Position numbers and translations under genes: made by a program
NCBI RefSeq assembly: GCF_014198605.1
Contig: NZ_JACIHU010000007.1
DNA: 64,000 nucleotides
Source: Rhizobium etli_C
GTDB taxonomy: Bacteria > Pseudomonadota > Alphaproteobacteria > Rhizobiales > Rhizobiaceae
Strand: one strand, 5' to 3'
Shown here: piece by piece, positions 17,089-26,915 of the stretch
Layout of the letters: the number at the start of each line of letters is the position of its first letter
How positions within the stretch are numbered: the stretch's first letter is position 1
Notes under the pieces: model-generated
The model's database searches: none
What the model saw: only the letters and a program-made list of their open reading frames with translations
Told to the model about the DNA's origin: nothing

Positions 17089-18393
17089 ATGGCCAAGACC
17101 GATATTGCAAGACGCGTCTACAATCACGCTTGGAAGCTCGACCCGATCATCCGTAGCCTGATCGATACCGACTTCTACAAGTTGTTGATGCTGCAGATGA
17201 TCTGGAAGCTCTATCCAGACGTCAATGCCTCCTTCACGCTGATCAACCGGACCAAACGCGTCCATCTCGCCGAGGAGATCGACGAAGGCGAACTGCGTGA
17301 ACAGCTGGATCACGCCCGTACGCTGAGGCTCTCCAAGAAGGAGATGATCTGGCTTGCGGGTAACAGCTTCTACGGCCGCGCGCAGATTTTCGAGCCGGAA
17401 TTCCTCGCCTGGCTTTCCAACTTCCAGCTTCCCGAATACGAGCTGTCGAAGAAGGACGGCCAATATGTGCTGGATTTTCATGGGGCCTGGAAGGAAACCA
17501 CGATGTGGGAGATCCCGGCGCTTGCGATCGTCAACGAGCTGCGGTCGCGCTCGGCGATGAAGGCGCTCGGTCCTTTCACTCTTGACGTGCTCTATGCCCG
17601 CGCCAAGGCGAAGATGTGGTCGAAGGTCGAGCGGCTGAGGGAACTGCCGGGCTTGCGCATCTCCGATTTCGGCACCCGCCGCCGCCACAGTTTTCTCTGG
17701 CAGCGCTGGTGCGTCGAGGCGCTGAAGGAAGGCATCGGCCCGGCCTTTACCGGCACCAGCAATGTATTGCTGGCTATGGATTCCGATCTCGAGGCAGTCG
17801 GCACCAATGCCCACGAGCTGCCGATGGTGGCCGCTGCTCTGGCGCAAACCGACGAGCAGCTGCGCAACGCGCCCTACAAGATCCTGCGCGACTGGAACAA
17901 GCTCTATGGCGGCAACCTTCTGATCGTCCTGCCGGATGCCTTTGGCACTGCGGCCTTCCTGCGCGATGCGCCGGAATGGGTGGCCGACTGGACCGGCTTC
18001 CGCCCGGACAGCGCGCCGCCGATCGAAGGCGGTGAGAAGATCATCGACTGGTGGAAAAAGATGGGCCGCGATCCGCGCCAGAAGCTGCTGATCTTCTCCG
18101 ATGGCCTCGATGTCGACGCCATCATCGATACCTACCGGCATTTCGAAGGCCGGGTGCGCATGAGCTTCGGCTGGGGCACGAACCTGACCAATGATTTTGC
18201 CGGCTGCGCCCCGACCGAAATCTCGGGCCTCAACCCGATCTCGGTCGTCTGCAAAGTCAGCGACGCCAATGGCCGCCCGGCGGTGAAGCTCTCGGACAAT
18301 CCGCAGAAGGCGACCGGCGAACCGGCAGAGGTCGAACGTTACCTGAAATTTTTCGGCACCGAGGACAGGGTCGATCAGACCGTCCTGGTTTAG
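17089..18393 (+). CDS. pncB: Nicotinate phosphoribosyltransferase
   Basis: 434 aa from the ATG at 17089 (GGGGCAGG upstream). It makes nicotinate mononucleotide from nicotinate and PRPP in NAD salvage. Family motifs: SLIDTDFYKLLMLQMIW near the N-terminus, RRRHSFLWQRWCVEAL and FTGTSNVLLA in the middle, and FGWGTNLTNDF near the C-terminus. Length is normal. The stop overlaps the stop of the opposing small gene by four bases. Confidence 0.96.
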   Translation: MAKTDIARRVYNHAWKLDPIIRSLIDTDFYKLLMLQMIWKLYPDVNASFTLINRTKRVHLAEEIDEGELREQLDHARTLRLSKKEMIWLAGNSFYGRAQIFEPEFLAWLSNFQLPEYELSKKDGQYVLDFHGAWKETTMWEIPALAIVNELRSRSAMKALGPFTLDVLYARAKAKMWSKVERLRELPGLRISDFGTRRRHSFLWQRWCVEALKEGIGPAFTGTSNVLLAMDSDLEAVGTNAHELPMVAAALAQTDEQLRNAPYKILRDWNKLYGGNLLIVLPDAFGTAAFLRDAPEWVADWTGFRPDSAPPIEGGEKIIDWWKKMGRDPRQKLLIFSDGLDVDAIIDTYRHFEGRVRMSFGWGTNLTNDFAGCAPTEISGLNPISVVCKVSDANGRPAVKLSDNPQKATGEPAEVERYLKFFGTEDRVDQTVLV

Positions 18394-18656
18394 GCTCGCC
18401 GCGCCGCATGGTTATCCCCGGATACCGCGCGGCCGTTCCGGGGCGCGGCGTGGCCGTCCCAGGGCATATCGATGTGCCCGGCCATCGCGTCCTCGATTGA
18501 CCAGCCGAAGCGCCAGGCGTCGAACATTGAGAACCATTCCTGAAGGTCGGTGATCGGCAGGACATCCGGTTTCGACATCGGATTGTCGGCCAGACTGCGG
18601 CCGAGCGAACGGTCGCGTGCACCGCGTTCCTGCATCTCAAGCAGATCCTCGAACAT
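18390..18656 (-). CDS. Small protein of unknown function, possibly Rmf/CrpP-like
   Basis: 88 aa. I take the ATG at 18656, six bases after GAGGGG; a GTG two codons upstream is the alternative. The protein has an N-terminal charged helix (MFEDLLEMQERGARDRS), then LADNPM and DAWRFGW. The spacing of Gly, DNP and WxxGW vaguely recalls ribosome-modulation-factor/CrpP proteins, but the insertion between the motifs is longer. I would not assign function. Convergent with pncB. Confidence 0.6.
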   Translation of the reverse strand: MFEDLLEMQERGARDRSLGRSLADNPMSKPDVLPITDLQEWFSMFDAWRFGWSIEDAMAGHIDMPWDGHAAPRNGRAVSGDNHAARRA

Positions 18657-18982
18657 CGTCACCCCCTCTTTAGATGGGTTTATGCAATCATGCTAATGAA
18701 GCCTTGTCGAGTCCGGATGCGACGATTCCGGTTTTTCACAGGATTAGCCCTAATTTGCTATCTCGATGCTGAATTGACGGGGAGGCCCGGCTTCCTGGCT
18801 GGGGTCCGCCGCCGAGGCTCCCGGCTGGCCGATCTTCAAGTCGGCAGCGCCGACAACTTGTCGCCTTCCGGCCGGGGCGATCCAACCAAGATGAGATCAA
18901 TGGTGAACGGTCGGCTAATATCCACCGGATCTGTGCCGATCCCACACGATCCGGCAGCTCGGTTGCGGGATGCCTCGACGGT
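18657..18982. other. Intergenic stretch without a convincing gene
   Basis: 326 bp between two minus-strand small genes. It must contain the promoter of the 88-aa gene at its left end (T-rich, 18665-18775). The possible reading frames here have no ribosome site, no recognisable motif and random-looking composition. I see no RNA gene. Confidence 0.5.
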
Positions 18983-19192
18983 TCAGGCCGCCAGCCTGCG
19001 AAACCGGGTTCTGATCCGGTCGAGGTAATAATGGCCGGGAGATGGCGCCGCCGTCATCGCATGGGCTTCCGAAGAGGGAACGCCCTCGAACAGCCGCTCC
19101 TCGCCATTCCTAAAGCAAATCCTGAGCCGCCCGTCTTCCTGGCTGAAATAGACGGATTTGATGATCTTCGACTTCACCGAAAGTTCTTCCAC
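18983..19192 (-). CDS. KTSC-domain protein
   Basis: 69 aa from a GTG at 19192, eight bases after AGAGG; the open frame extends 14 codons further upstream without a better site. Nearly the whole protein is a KTSC domain: SKIIKSVYFSQEDGRLRICF, then a GEERLFEGVP strand, and PSPGHYYLDRI. KTSC domains are of unknown function and sometimes occur fused to RNA-related enzymes (family knowledge). It lies next to parDE, in the opposite direction. Confidence 0.75.
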   Translation of the reverse strand: MEELSVKSKIIKSVYFSQEDGRLRICFRNGEERLFEGVPSSEAHAMTAAPSPGHYYLDRIRTRFRRLAA

Positions 19193-19405
19193 CTGTTTTA
19201 CCTCTGTTTTTAGTTTTGCATACGATAAACCCAAACGTGCAAAGACGCGGTGAAGCAGCGTGGTAAAAATTCAGGAATCTTTCTGATCAACCCTGGCGTT
19301 TCCTTCGCTGGGGATTGGGCCTTCATTTCCAGCAGGTTATGGGAGATCAGGCGATGTTGACAAACTTTGCCAAACAACTCAATTTTGATGAAACGGAGAG
19401 CTTCG

Positions 19406-19657
19406 ATGGCGACCATGAACGTATCGCTGCCCGATCCCATGAAAGATTGGGTGGAAGCGCAAACCAAAACAGGCCGTTATGCCAATGCGAGCGATTATGT
19501 CCGCGACCTCATCAGGAAAGATCAGGAGCGAAACGACAAGATCGCAGCTATGCAGCGCTTTGTCGATGAAGGCTTGAAGAGCGGCGTCGGGTCGCGGTCG
19601 AAGGACGAGCTGTTTGAGGCGGCGCGGGCGCGCGTGGAAAGCTCTCGCGGCAATTGA
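19406..19657 (+). CDS. parD: ParD-family antitoxin (ribbon-helix-helix)
   Basis: 83 aa from the ATG at 19406, with GGAGAG upstream. The N-terminus MATMNVSLPDPMKDWVEAQ followed by GRYANASDYVRDLIRKDQ is the ParD/CC2985 DNA-binding motif. The C-terminal half (FVDEGLKSGVGSRSKDELF) is the toxin-wrapping segment. It overlaps parE by one base. ParD neutralises ParE and represses the pair's promoter (family knowledge). Confidence 0.92.
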   Translation: MATMNVSLPDPMKDWVEAQTKTGRYANASDYVRDLIRKDQERNDKIAAMQRFVDEGLKSGVGSRSKDELFEAARARVESSRGN

Positions 19658-19950
19658 TGATGGGCTTTCGCCTTACGGAAGAAGCGGAAGACGACATTGT
19701 CGGCATAGCCGAAACGGGCATTCGCCTGTTTGGCTCCGCGCACGCTCGGCGCTACCACGATGAACTCTACGCCATTTTTGATCTGATTGCTGCCAATCCC
19801 CGTATGGCGCGCGAATGGCATGAAATTTCTCCTCCGATGCGCATTCATCCGTTCAAGGCCCATCTCGTCGTTTATACGATTGCGGAGGGCGATAATGTTC
19901 TCATTGTCCGTATTCGCCACGGACACGAAGATTGGTCCAGTCAGGTTTAA
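19657..19950 (+). CDS. parE: ParE-family toxin
   Basis: 97 aa, or 96 from the second ATG. It has a RelE/ParE fold: FRLTEEAEDDIVGIAETGI, then FGSAHARRYHDELYAIFDLI, RMAREW and FKAHLVVYTIAEGDNVLIVRI. ParE toxins usually poison DNA gyrase. Its start overlaps the parD stop, so toxin synthesis depends on antitoxin translation. Base composition is somewhat less GC-rich than the neighbours, which fits an acquired module. Confidence 0.92.
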   Translation: MMGFRLTEEAEDDIVGIAETGIRLFGSAHARRYHDELYAIFDLIAANPRMAREWHEISPPMRIHPFKAHLVVYTIAEGDNVLIVRIRHGHEDWSSQV

Positions 19951-19981
19951 AATTCAATCTGTTGGATGAAAATGCGAAAAA

Positions 19982-20071
19982 TGGCGGACAGGGAGGGATT
20001 CGAACCCTCGGTACGCTTTCACGTACACACGCGTTCCAGGCGTGCGCCTTAAACCACTCGGCCACCTGTCC
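19982..20071 (-). tRNA. tRNA-Ser (anticodon GGA)
   Basis: 90-nt minus-strand tRNA. Acceptor arms GGACAGG and CCTGTCC pair, with discriminator G and an encoded CCA. The loop CTGGAAC between GCACGC and GCGTGT gives anticodon GGA. A long variable arm (GTACGTGAAAGCGTAC) marks a class-II serine tRNA, and GGTTCGAATCC is the T-loop. Confidence 0.97.
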
Positions 20072-20297
20072 TTTGGCGTTCGCACCAGGAGAGGAGCAAA
20101 TCGTCGGAACGGCGCGATATATACCGATGAATTTTTGCCGATCAACCCAAATCTAACAGTTTTTTGACTTCTTCGGATAAAACTCGCTTGCGCCCGTCCA
20201 TTGTGCTTCACCCCATCGATGACTATGTAATTCTCAAGGTGGAGAATGGCGCGGGTCCGCCGGAATTGTCCGGCATATCGAAGCGTCGGAGGAGTTG

Positions 20298-20615
20298 ATG
20301 CGTTTCCTGTTGCGTCTGGCCAGTCTTGTCGCGCTTGCGGCGGCCGTTATTGCCGGGACCATCGATTCGATCCAGTCGGTCGCGGCATCCGCCGTTGTCA
20401 TGACGCCGATGTCGGAGGCTTGGCAGGATGTGAGTCCGGACACGCTGACATCGCTCCAATCTGCGCTTTCCTACTATATCCATCCCCGCTTCTACGCCTT
20501 CATCTTCCAGTGGCTGATGCTCCAGCCGGCCTTTGCCGTCTTTCTGGTGATCGCGCTGCTTCTTTGGATGATCGGTTACAAGAAGCCGCCGATCGCCGGT
20601 CGCTTCACTGCATAG
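20298..20615 (+). CDS. Small membrane protein of unknown function
   Basis: 105 aa, with CGGAGGAG just before the start (a TTG lies one codon upstream). There are two membrane helices: residues 1-25 (FLLRLASLVALAAAVIAGTID) and about 70-92 (LMLQPAFAVFLVIALLLWM), joined by a periplasmic loop. I recognise it only as a conserved rhizobial type without function. Confidence 0.72.
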   Translation: MRFLLRLASLVALAAAVIAGTIDSIQSVAASAVVMTPMSEAWQDVSPDTLTSLQSALSYYIHPRFYAFIFQWLMLQPAFAVFLVIALLLWMIGYKKPPIAGRFTA

Positions 20616-20927
20616 CTGTTTGAGCCGGTGCAATCCGGCAAAAGACCGGGTGCATTTGCCCGTCCTCGGTTTCAGCAACGGCCAGCGGATCGGCTATAAA
20701 ACCCGCATCCCGATCGGCGAGATGTCCAAAAATCCGCCCGGCAGAACTGATTTTCAGCAATTGCTGCAAATCTTTACCGCCTGAAAAATTTCTGGTGAAT
20801 TTTTCCGTGAGCCATGCAAGGATGCGCGCAGCCAGGCCTCCGGGGGGAGGTCGGTGGTTCCGCAGACATGTCCGCAAAGGGCTTGCGGGAGGACCCCAAA
20901 CAAATAGCAACAACAGGGCTGCAACTC
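20616..20927. other. Intergenic region upstream of the nucleoside importer
   Basis: 312 bp. A short hairpin (GCCGG-TGCAAT-CCGGC, 20624-20639) follows the preceding stop but has no T-run. The right half should carry the promoter of the binding-protein gene. I see no riboswitch fold that I can defend and no known operator. Confidence 0.45.
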
Positions 20928-21920
20928 ATGAAAAAATCCCTTCTCACTCTTCTTGCCGTGGCTGCCATGTCGACGACGGCGCTTGCCGCCGATGTCAAGC
21001 CGGCGCTGGTTTACGGCACTGGCGGGAAGTTCGATAAGTCTTTCAACGAAGCGGCCTATAACGGCGCCGAGAAGTTCAAGGCCGAGACCGGCATTGCCTA
21101 TCGCGATTTCGAGCCGACGGGCGACACCCAGGGCGAACAGGCCATCCGCAACTTCGCAAGCCGCGGCTTCAACCCCGTGGTCGCCGTTTCCTTCGCATGG
21201 ACTTCGGCCATTGAGAAGGTCGCAGCCGAATTCCCCGACACCAAGTTCATCATCGTCGACTCCGTCGTCGACAAGCCGAACGTCCGCTCAGTCGTCTACA
21301 AGGAAGAAGAAGGCTCCTATCTCGTCGGCATTCTCGCCGGCATGGCCTCCAAGACCGGCAAGGTCGGTTTCGTCGGCGGCATGGACATTCCGCTGATCCG
21401 CAAATTCGAATGCGGCTATGAGCAGGGCGCTCGCGCCGCCAAGGCCGATATCCAGGTTTTCCAGAACATGACCGGCACAACAGGCGCGGCCTGGAATGAC
21501 CCGGTTCGCGGTGGCGAGCTCACCAAGAACCAGATCGACCAGGGCGCCGACGTCATTTACGCGGCAGCCGGCGCCACCGGCCTCGGCGTTCTGCAGACCG
21601 CCGCCGATAACAAGAAGCTGTCGATCGGCGTCGACTCCAACCAGAACCATCTGCATCCGGGCTCGGTGCTGACCTCGATGGTCAAGCGCGTCGATCTTGC
21701 CGTCTACAACGCCTACACCGACACCAAGAACGACAAGTTCACCGGCGGCGTCCAGGCGCTCGGCGTCAAGGAAGATGGCGTGGGTGCTGCGATCGACGAC
21801 AACAACAAGTCGCTGATCACGCCGGAAATGCAGGCCGCGGTCGACAAGGCCAAGGCCGACATCATCGCCGGAACCGTCAAGGTTCACGATTACACCTCGG
21901 ACAACGCTTGCCCGAAGTGA
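20928..21920 (+). CDS. BMP-family nucleoside-binding lipoprotein-like periplasmic protein
   Basis: 330 aa from the ATG at 20928. Signal peptide KKSLLTLLAVAAMSTTALAA lacks a lipobox Cys, so it is a soluble periplasmic protein. The BMP/PnrA fold is clear: GKFDKSFNEAAYNGAEKF, TGKVGFVGGMDIPLIRKFECG and GATGLGVLQTAADN. The family binds purine and other nucleosides. Neighbouring transporter and salvage genes support nucleoside uptake. It is probably the most abundant transcript of the operon, given the hairpin that follows. Confidence 0.92.
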   Translation: MKKSLLTLLAVAAMSTTALAADVKPALVYGTGGKFDKSFNEAAYNGAEKFKAETGIAYRDFEPTGDTQGEQAIRNFASRGFNPVVAVSFAWTSAIEKVAAEFPDTKFIIVDSVVDKPNVRSVVYKEEEGSYLVGILAGMASKTGKVGFVGGMDIPLIRKFECGYEQGARAAKADIQVFQNMTGTTGAAWNDPVRGGELTKNQIDQGADVIYAAAGATGLGVLQTAADNKKLSIGVDSNQNHLHPGSVLTSMVKRVDLAVYNAYTDTKNDKFTGGVQALGVKEDGVGAAIDDNNKSLITPEMQAAVDKAKADIIAGTVKVHDYTSDNACPK

Positions 21921-21952
21921 TCCGCGCCCTGATGTAATTGACGATTGAGATC

Positions 21953-21998
21953 GGGCGTATGGCGGAGGGGATTTTCGCCATACGCCCTTTTCTTATTT
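21953..21998 (+). terminator. Hairpin with T-tract between binding protein and ATPase genes
   Basis: GGGCGTATGGCG and CGCCATACGCCC form a perfect 12-bp stem around an 11-base loop, followed by TTTTCTTATTT. It lies between the binding-protein gene and the ATPase gene of one transporter, ending 10 bp before the ATPase start. It probably acts as a partial terminator or 3'-stabiliser that keeps binding protein in excess over ATPase. Confidence 0.85.
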
Positions 21999-22008
21999 GG
22001 AGCCTGCT

Positions 22009-23520
<1,512 letters not shown>

Positions 23521-23527
23521 GGCCTTT

Positions 23528-24631
23528 ATGAGCACTGCTTCCGTTCCGCTACCAAACTGGATCAACTACGGCCTGATCCCGCTTTTGAACCTCATCGTCG
23601 CCTTCCTGATCTCCGGCTTCGTCGTCTGGCTGATCGGCGAAAGCCCGCTTGCCGCACTCTCCCTGCTGATCGAAGGCGCCTTCGGCAGCGGCGAAGGCGT
23701 CGGTTTCACGCTGTATTATGCGACGAGCTTCATCTTCACCGGCCTTTCCGTGGCGGTTGCCATTCATGCCGGCCTCTTCAACATCGGCTCCGAAGGCCAG
23801 GCCTATATCGGCGGTCTCGGCTGCGCACTGGTAGCGCTGGCGCTCGACAATTATGTGCCCTGGTATGTGACGATGCCGATCGCCATCGTCGGCGCCGGTA
23901 TCTTCGGTGCGGCTTGGGCCTTCATTCCCGCCTTCCTGCAGGCCAAACGCGGCAGCCATATCGTCATCACGACGATCATGTTCAACTACATAGCAGCCGC
24001 CCTGATGGTCTATCTGCTGGTGCACGTGCTGATCGTGCCGGGCAAGATGGCGCCGGAAACCCGGACTTTCCTCGAAGGTGGGCAGCTTCCGAAGCTCGGC
24101 TGGGTCATGAACATCTTCGGCACCAAGTTGGGTGCCGCACCTTTCAACGTCTCCTTCATCATCGCTCTTCTTGCCGCTTGGTTTGTCTGGATCCTCATCT
24201 GGCGCACCAAGCTCGGCTTTGAGATGCGCACGCTGGGCGTGAGCTCGACGGCGGCGGACTATGCCGGCATTCCCTATGCACGGATCGTTATCATCGCCAT
24301 GCTGCTGTCCGGCGCCCTCGCAGGCATGATGGCGCTCAATCCCGTCATGGGCTCCTCCGCCCGTCTGCAGGTCGAGTTCGTCGGCGGCGCCGGCTTCGTC
24401 GGCATCGCGGTCTCGCTGATGGGCCGCAACCATCCGCTCGGCATCATCCTGGCGGCGATCCTCTTCGGCACCCTCTATCAGGGCGGGGACTGGATCTCTT
24501 TCGAAATGCCGAATATCACCCGTGAGATGATCCTCGTCATCCAGGGTCTGGTGATCCTCTTTGCCGGTGCGCTGGAATACATGTTCCGGCCGGCAATGGT
24601 GCACATCTACCAGCAGTTCAAGCCAGCCTGA
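23528..24631 (+). CDS. Nucleoside ABC transporter permease 1
   Basis: 367-aa permease of the BPD_transp_2 (NupP/YufP) type with about ten membrane helices. The hallmark is HAGLFNIGSEGQAYIGGLG; other segments are RGSHIVITTIMFNYIAAALM and SSTAADYAGIPYARIVIIAM. It starts 7 bp after the ATPase gene and is followed 10 bp later by the second permease. Confidence 0.94.
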   Translation: MSTASVPLPNWINYGLIPLLNLIVAFLISGFVVWLIGESPLAALSLLIEGAFGSGEGVGFTLYYATSFIFTGLSVAVAIHAGLFNIGSEGQAYIGGLGCALVALALDNYVPWYVTMPIAIVGAGIFGAAWAFIPAFLQAKRGSHIVITTIMFNYIAAALMVYLLVHVLIVPGKMAPETRTFLEGGQLPKLGWVMNIFGTKLGAAPFNVSFIIALLAAWFVWILIWRTKLGFEMRTLGVSSTAADYAGIPYARIVIIAMLLSGALAGMMALNPVMGSSARLQVEFVGGAGFVGIAVSLMGRNHPLGIILAAILFGTLYQGGDWISFEMPNITREMILVIQGLVILFAGALEYMFRPAMVHIYQQFKPA

Positions 24632-24641
24632 GGAGCGGACG

Positions 24642-25613
24642 ATGGATTATTACGACATTTTCATCAACGTCCTAAGCTCGACCGTTCGGCTTTCCATCCC
24701 GCTGATCTTTACAGCGCTCGCCGGGCTGTTTTCCGAGCGCGCGGGCGTTTTCGATATCGGTCTTGAAGGCAAGATGCTGGGCTCGGCCTTCGCCGCGGCC
24801 TGTGTGGCCTATCTCACCGGCTCTGCTTGGCTCGGGCTCGGCGCCGGCATCGTCTGCTCGGTGGCACTCAGCCTGGTGCACGGCTTCGCCTCGATCACCA
24901 ATCGCGGCAATCAGATCGTCTCCGGTGTCGCGATCAACTTCTTCATCGCCGGCATCACCATCGTGCTCGGCCAGGCCTGGTTCGGCCAGGGCGGGCGCAC
25001 GCCGCAGCTGCCGGCGGACGCACGATTCGCACCGATCATCCTGCCGGGCGCCGATGCCCTCCGTGACGTGCCGATCCTCGGCCCGCTCTATGCCAACGTC
25101 ATATCGGGCAACAATATCCTCACCTATCTCGCCTTCCTCGCCGTGCCCTTCTCCTGGTGGGTGCTTTACCGTACGCGCTTCGGCCTGCGCCTTCGCGCCG
25201 TCGGCGAAAACCCGGGTGCAGTCGACACCGCCGGCATCTCGGTCGCCTGGCTGCGCTACCGCGCCGTTATGTGCGCCGGCATCCTCTGCGGCTTTGCCGG
25301 CACTTATCTGGCGATCGCCCAGTCTGCCGCCTTCATCAAGGACATGTCGGCCGGCAAGGGCTATATCGCGCTTGCCGCCCTCGTCTTCGCCAAGTGGAAG
25401 CCGGTGCCTGTCATGTTTGCCTGCCTGCTCTTCGGCTTCCTCGATGCGCTGGCGAATTTCATGCAGGGCAAGGAGGTGCCGCTGATCGGCACAGTGCCTG
25501 TTCAGGTCTTCCAGGCGCTGCCCTATGTCCTCACCTGCATCCTGCTTGCCGGCTTCATCGGCGTCGCGATCCCGCCGAAGGCCGGCGGCGTGCCCTATAC
25601 GAAGGAACGTTGA
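24642..25613 (+). CDS. Nucleoside ABC transporter permease 2
   Basis: 323-aa permease of the NupQ/YufQ type. Hallmarks: FSERAGVFDIGLEGKMLGSA near the N-terminus, then NRGNQIVSGVAINFFIAGI and VGENPGAVDTAGISVAWLRY. It completes the binding protein-ATPase-two permease set and leads directly into cdd, three bases later. Confidence 0.94.
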   Translation: MDYYDIFINVLSSTVRLSIPLIFTALAGLFSERAGVFDIGLEGKMLGSAFAAACVAYLTGSAWLGLGAGIVCSVALSLVHGFASITNRGNQIVSGVAINFFIAGITIVLGQAWFGQGGRTPQLPADARFAPIILPGADALRDVPILGPLYANVISGNNILTYLAFLAVPFSWWVLYRTRFGLRLRAVGENPGAVDTAGISVAWLRYRAVMCAGILCGFAGTYLAIAQSAAFIKDMSAGKGYIALAALVFAKWKPVPVMFACLLFGFLDALANFMQGKEVPLIGTVPVQVFQALPYVLTCILLAGFIGVAIPPKAGGVPYTKER

Positions 25614-25615
25614 TC

Positions 25616-26005
25616 ATGTCCCACGACCTGTTCGAAGCCGCGCGCGGCGCCATGGCCTTTGCCCATGCGCCCTATTCGAAATTTCCCGTCGGCGCGGCAA
25701 TCCGCGCCGAGGACGGCAAGGTCTATACCGGCGCCAACATCGAAAACCTCTCCTTTCCGCAAGGCTGGTGCGCCGAGCCGACGGCAATCAGCGCCATGAT
25801 CATGGGCGGGGCCAGGAAGATCGTCGAAATGGCTGTTATCGCCGAGAAGCTGCCGCTCTGCCCGCCCTGCGGCGGCTGCCGCCAGAAGATCTCCGAATTC
25901 GCTTCCAAGGACACGAAGATCTATCTCTGCGATGAGGCCGGCGTGCAGAAGACCATGACCATGGAAGAGCTTCTTCCCTTCAGCTTCGAGACGGAACTCG
26001 GATGA
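25616..26005 (+). CDS. cdd: Cytidine deaminase
   Basis: 129-aa homotetrameric type. It deaminates cytidine and deoxycytidine to uridine forms. Zinc and catalytic residues: CAEPTAISAMI (Cys and the catalytic Glu) and PPCGGCRQ (two Cys). The N-terminus has AHAPYSKFPVGAAI, also typical. The end overlaps punA as ATGA, so the two are coupled. Confidence 0.96.
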   Translation: MSHDLFEAARGAMAFAHAPYSKFPVGAAIRAEDGKVYTGANIENLSFPQGWCAEPTAISAMIMGGARKIVEMAVIAEKLPLCPPCGGCRQKISEFASKDTKIYLCDEAGVQKTMTMEELLPFSFETELG

Positions 26006-26802
26006 AGGCGACGGTCGACCTGCTCGCCGCATTGCTCGGCGCCATCAAGCCACGCCATGGCATCGTGCTCGGCTCCGGCCTCGGCTCCCTCGTCGGTCAG
26101 CTGGACGGCGCCGTGCGTATTCCCTATCGCGACCTCCCGGGCTTTCCCGTCAGCGCCGTCTCCGGCCATGCCGGCGAGGTCGTTGCCGGCCGGCTCGGCG
26201 GCGTGCCGGTCGTCATGCTTTCCGGGCGCGTCCATTATTATGAGAAGGGCGATCCCAACGCCATGCGTCTGCCGATCGAGGTCTTGAAGGCGCTCGGCGT
26301 CGAGGCGCTGATCCTGACCAATTCGGCAGGATCGCTGCGTGACGACATGCCGCCCGGTTCGGTGATGCAGATCACCGACCACATCAACTATTCCGGCATG
26401 AACCCGCTGATCGGCGAGGAAAGCGATCATCGCTTCGTCGGCATGACCAATGCCTATGATGCCGGTCTTGCTAGCGCGATGAGGAAGGCTGCGGCAAAGC
26501 TCAAGATCGAGCTGGCGCAGGGTGTCTATATGTGGTTCTCCGGCCCGAGCTTCGAAACGCCGGCCGAAATCCGCATGGCGCGCATTCTTGGCGCCGATGC
26601 CGTCGGCATGTCGACGGTGCCCGAGGTCATCATCGCAAGAATGCTCGGCCTGAGGGTTGCCGCCGCCTCCGTCATCACCAACTATGGGGCAGGCATGACC
26701 GGCAATGAGCTCAGCCATGAAGAAACCAAGGACATGGCGCCTGTCGGTGGCGCCCGTCTCGCCGCCATATTGAAAGACATGATAGCGGCCAGAACAGGAT
26801 GA
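26002..26802 (+). CDS. punA: Purine nucleoside phosphorylase
   Basis: 266-aa trimeric-type enzyme that splits purine nucleosides with phosphate. Motifs: HGIVLGSGLGSLVGQ (phosphate loop), SGRVHYYEKGDPNAM, TNSAGSL and MSTVPEVIIARMLG. The last codons and the stop (ARTG*) fall within a rhizobial repeat (see 26791-26902), so the C-terminus may differ from relatives lacking the element. Confidence 0.95.
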   Translation: MKATVDLLAALLGAIKPRHGIVLGSGLGSLVGQLDGAVRIPYRDLPGFPVSAVSGHAGEVVAGRLGGVPVVMLSGRVHYYEKGDPNAMRLPIEVLKALGVEALILTNSAGSLRDDMPPGSVMQITDHINYSGMNPLIGEESDHRFVGMTNAYDAGLASAMRKAAAKLKIELAQGVYMWFSGPSFETPAEIRMARILGADAVGMSTVPEVIIARMLGLRVAAASVITNYGAGMTGNELSHEETKDMAPVGGARLAAILKDMIAARTG

Positions 26803-26902
26803 TTTCAGGCCGGGTCGGCCTGAAGTCTGAATCCTGTTCTACACTAATAGCGAGAGCATGATGTCGTCCGAAAACCGCTCACACTTTTCGGCATCATGCT
26901 CT
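26791..26902. repeat. Compound palindromic rhizobial element (RIME-like)
   Basis: Two adjacent palindromes. The first runs AGAACAGGAT (26791) ... TTCAGGCC-GGGTC-GGCCTGAA ... ATCCTGTTCT (26840). The second has arms AGAGCATGATG (26853) and CATCATGCTCT (to 26902), with inner arms CCGAAAA and TTTTCGG. I recognise both halves as parts of a widespread rhizobial intergenic mosaic element. It fills the punA-deoC gap and supplies the punA stop codon; the deoC ribosome site begins two bases after it. Confidence 0.8.
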
Positions 26903-26915
26903 AGAGGAAGTGAAG

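Noticed and set aside
18690..19028. A 112-codon plus-strand frame in the small-gene patch
   Set aside because: No ribosome site, no recognisable domain, and it runs into the end of the KTSC gene; probably chance.
19982..20071. tRNA-Ser as attachment site of an integrated element
   Set aside because: No integrase gene and no second copy of the tRNA end are visible within the window.
20624..20639. Short hairpin after the small membrane-protein gene as a terminator
   Set aside because: The stem is only 5 bp with no T-run; A-rich sequence follows instead.
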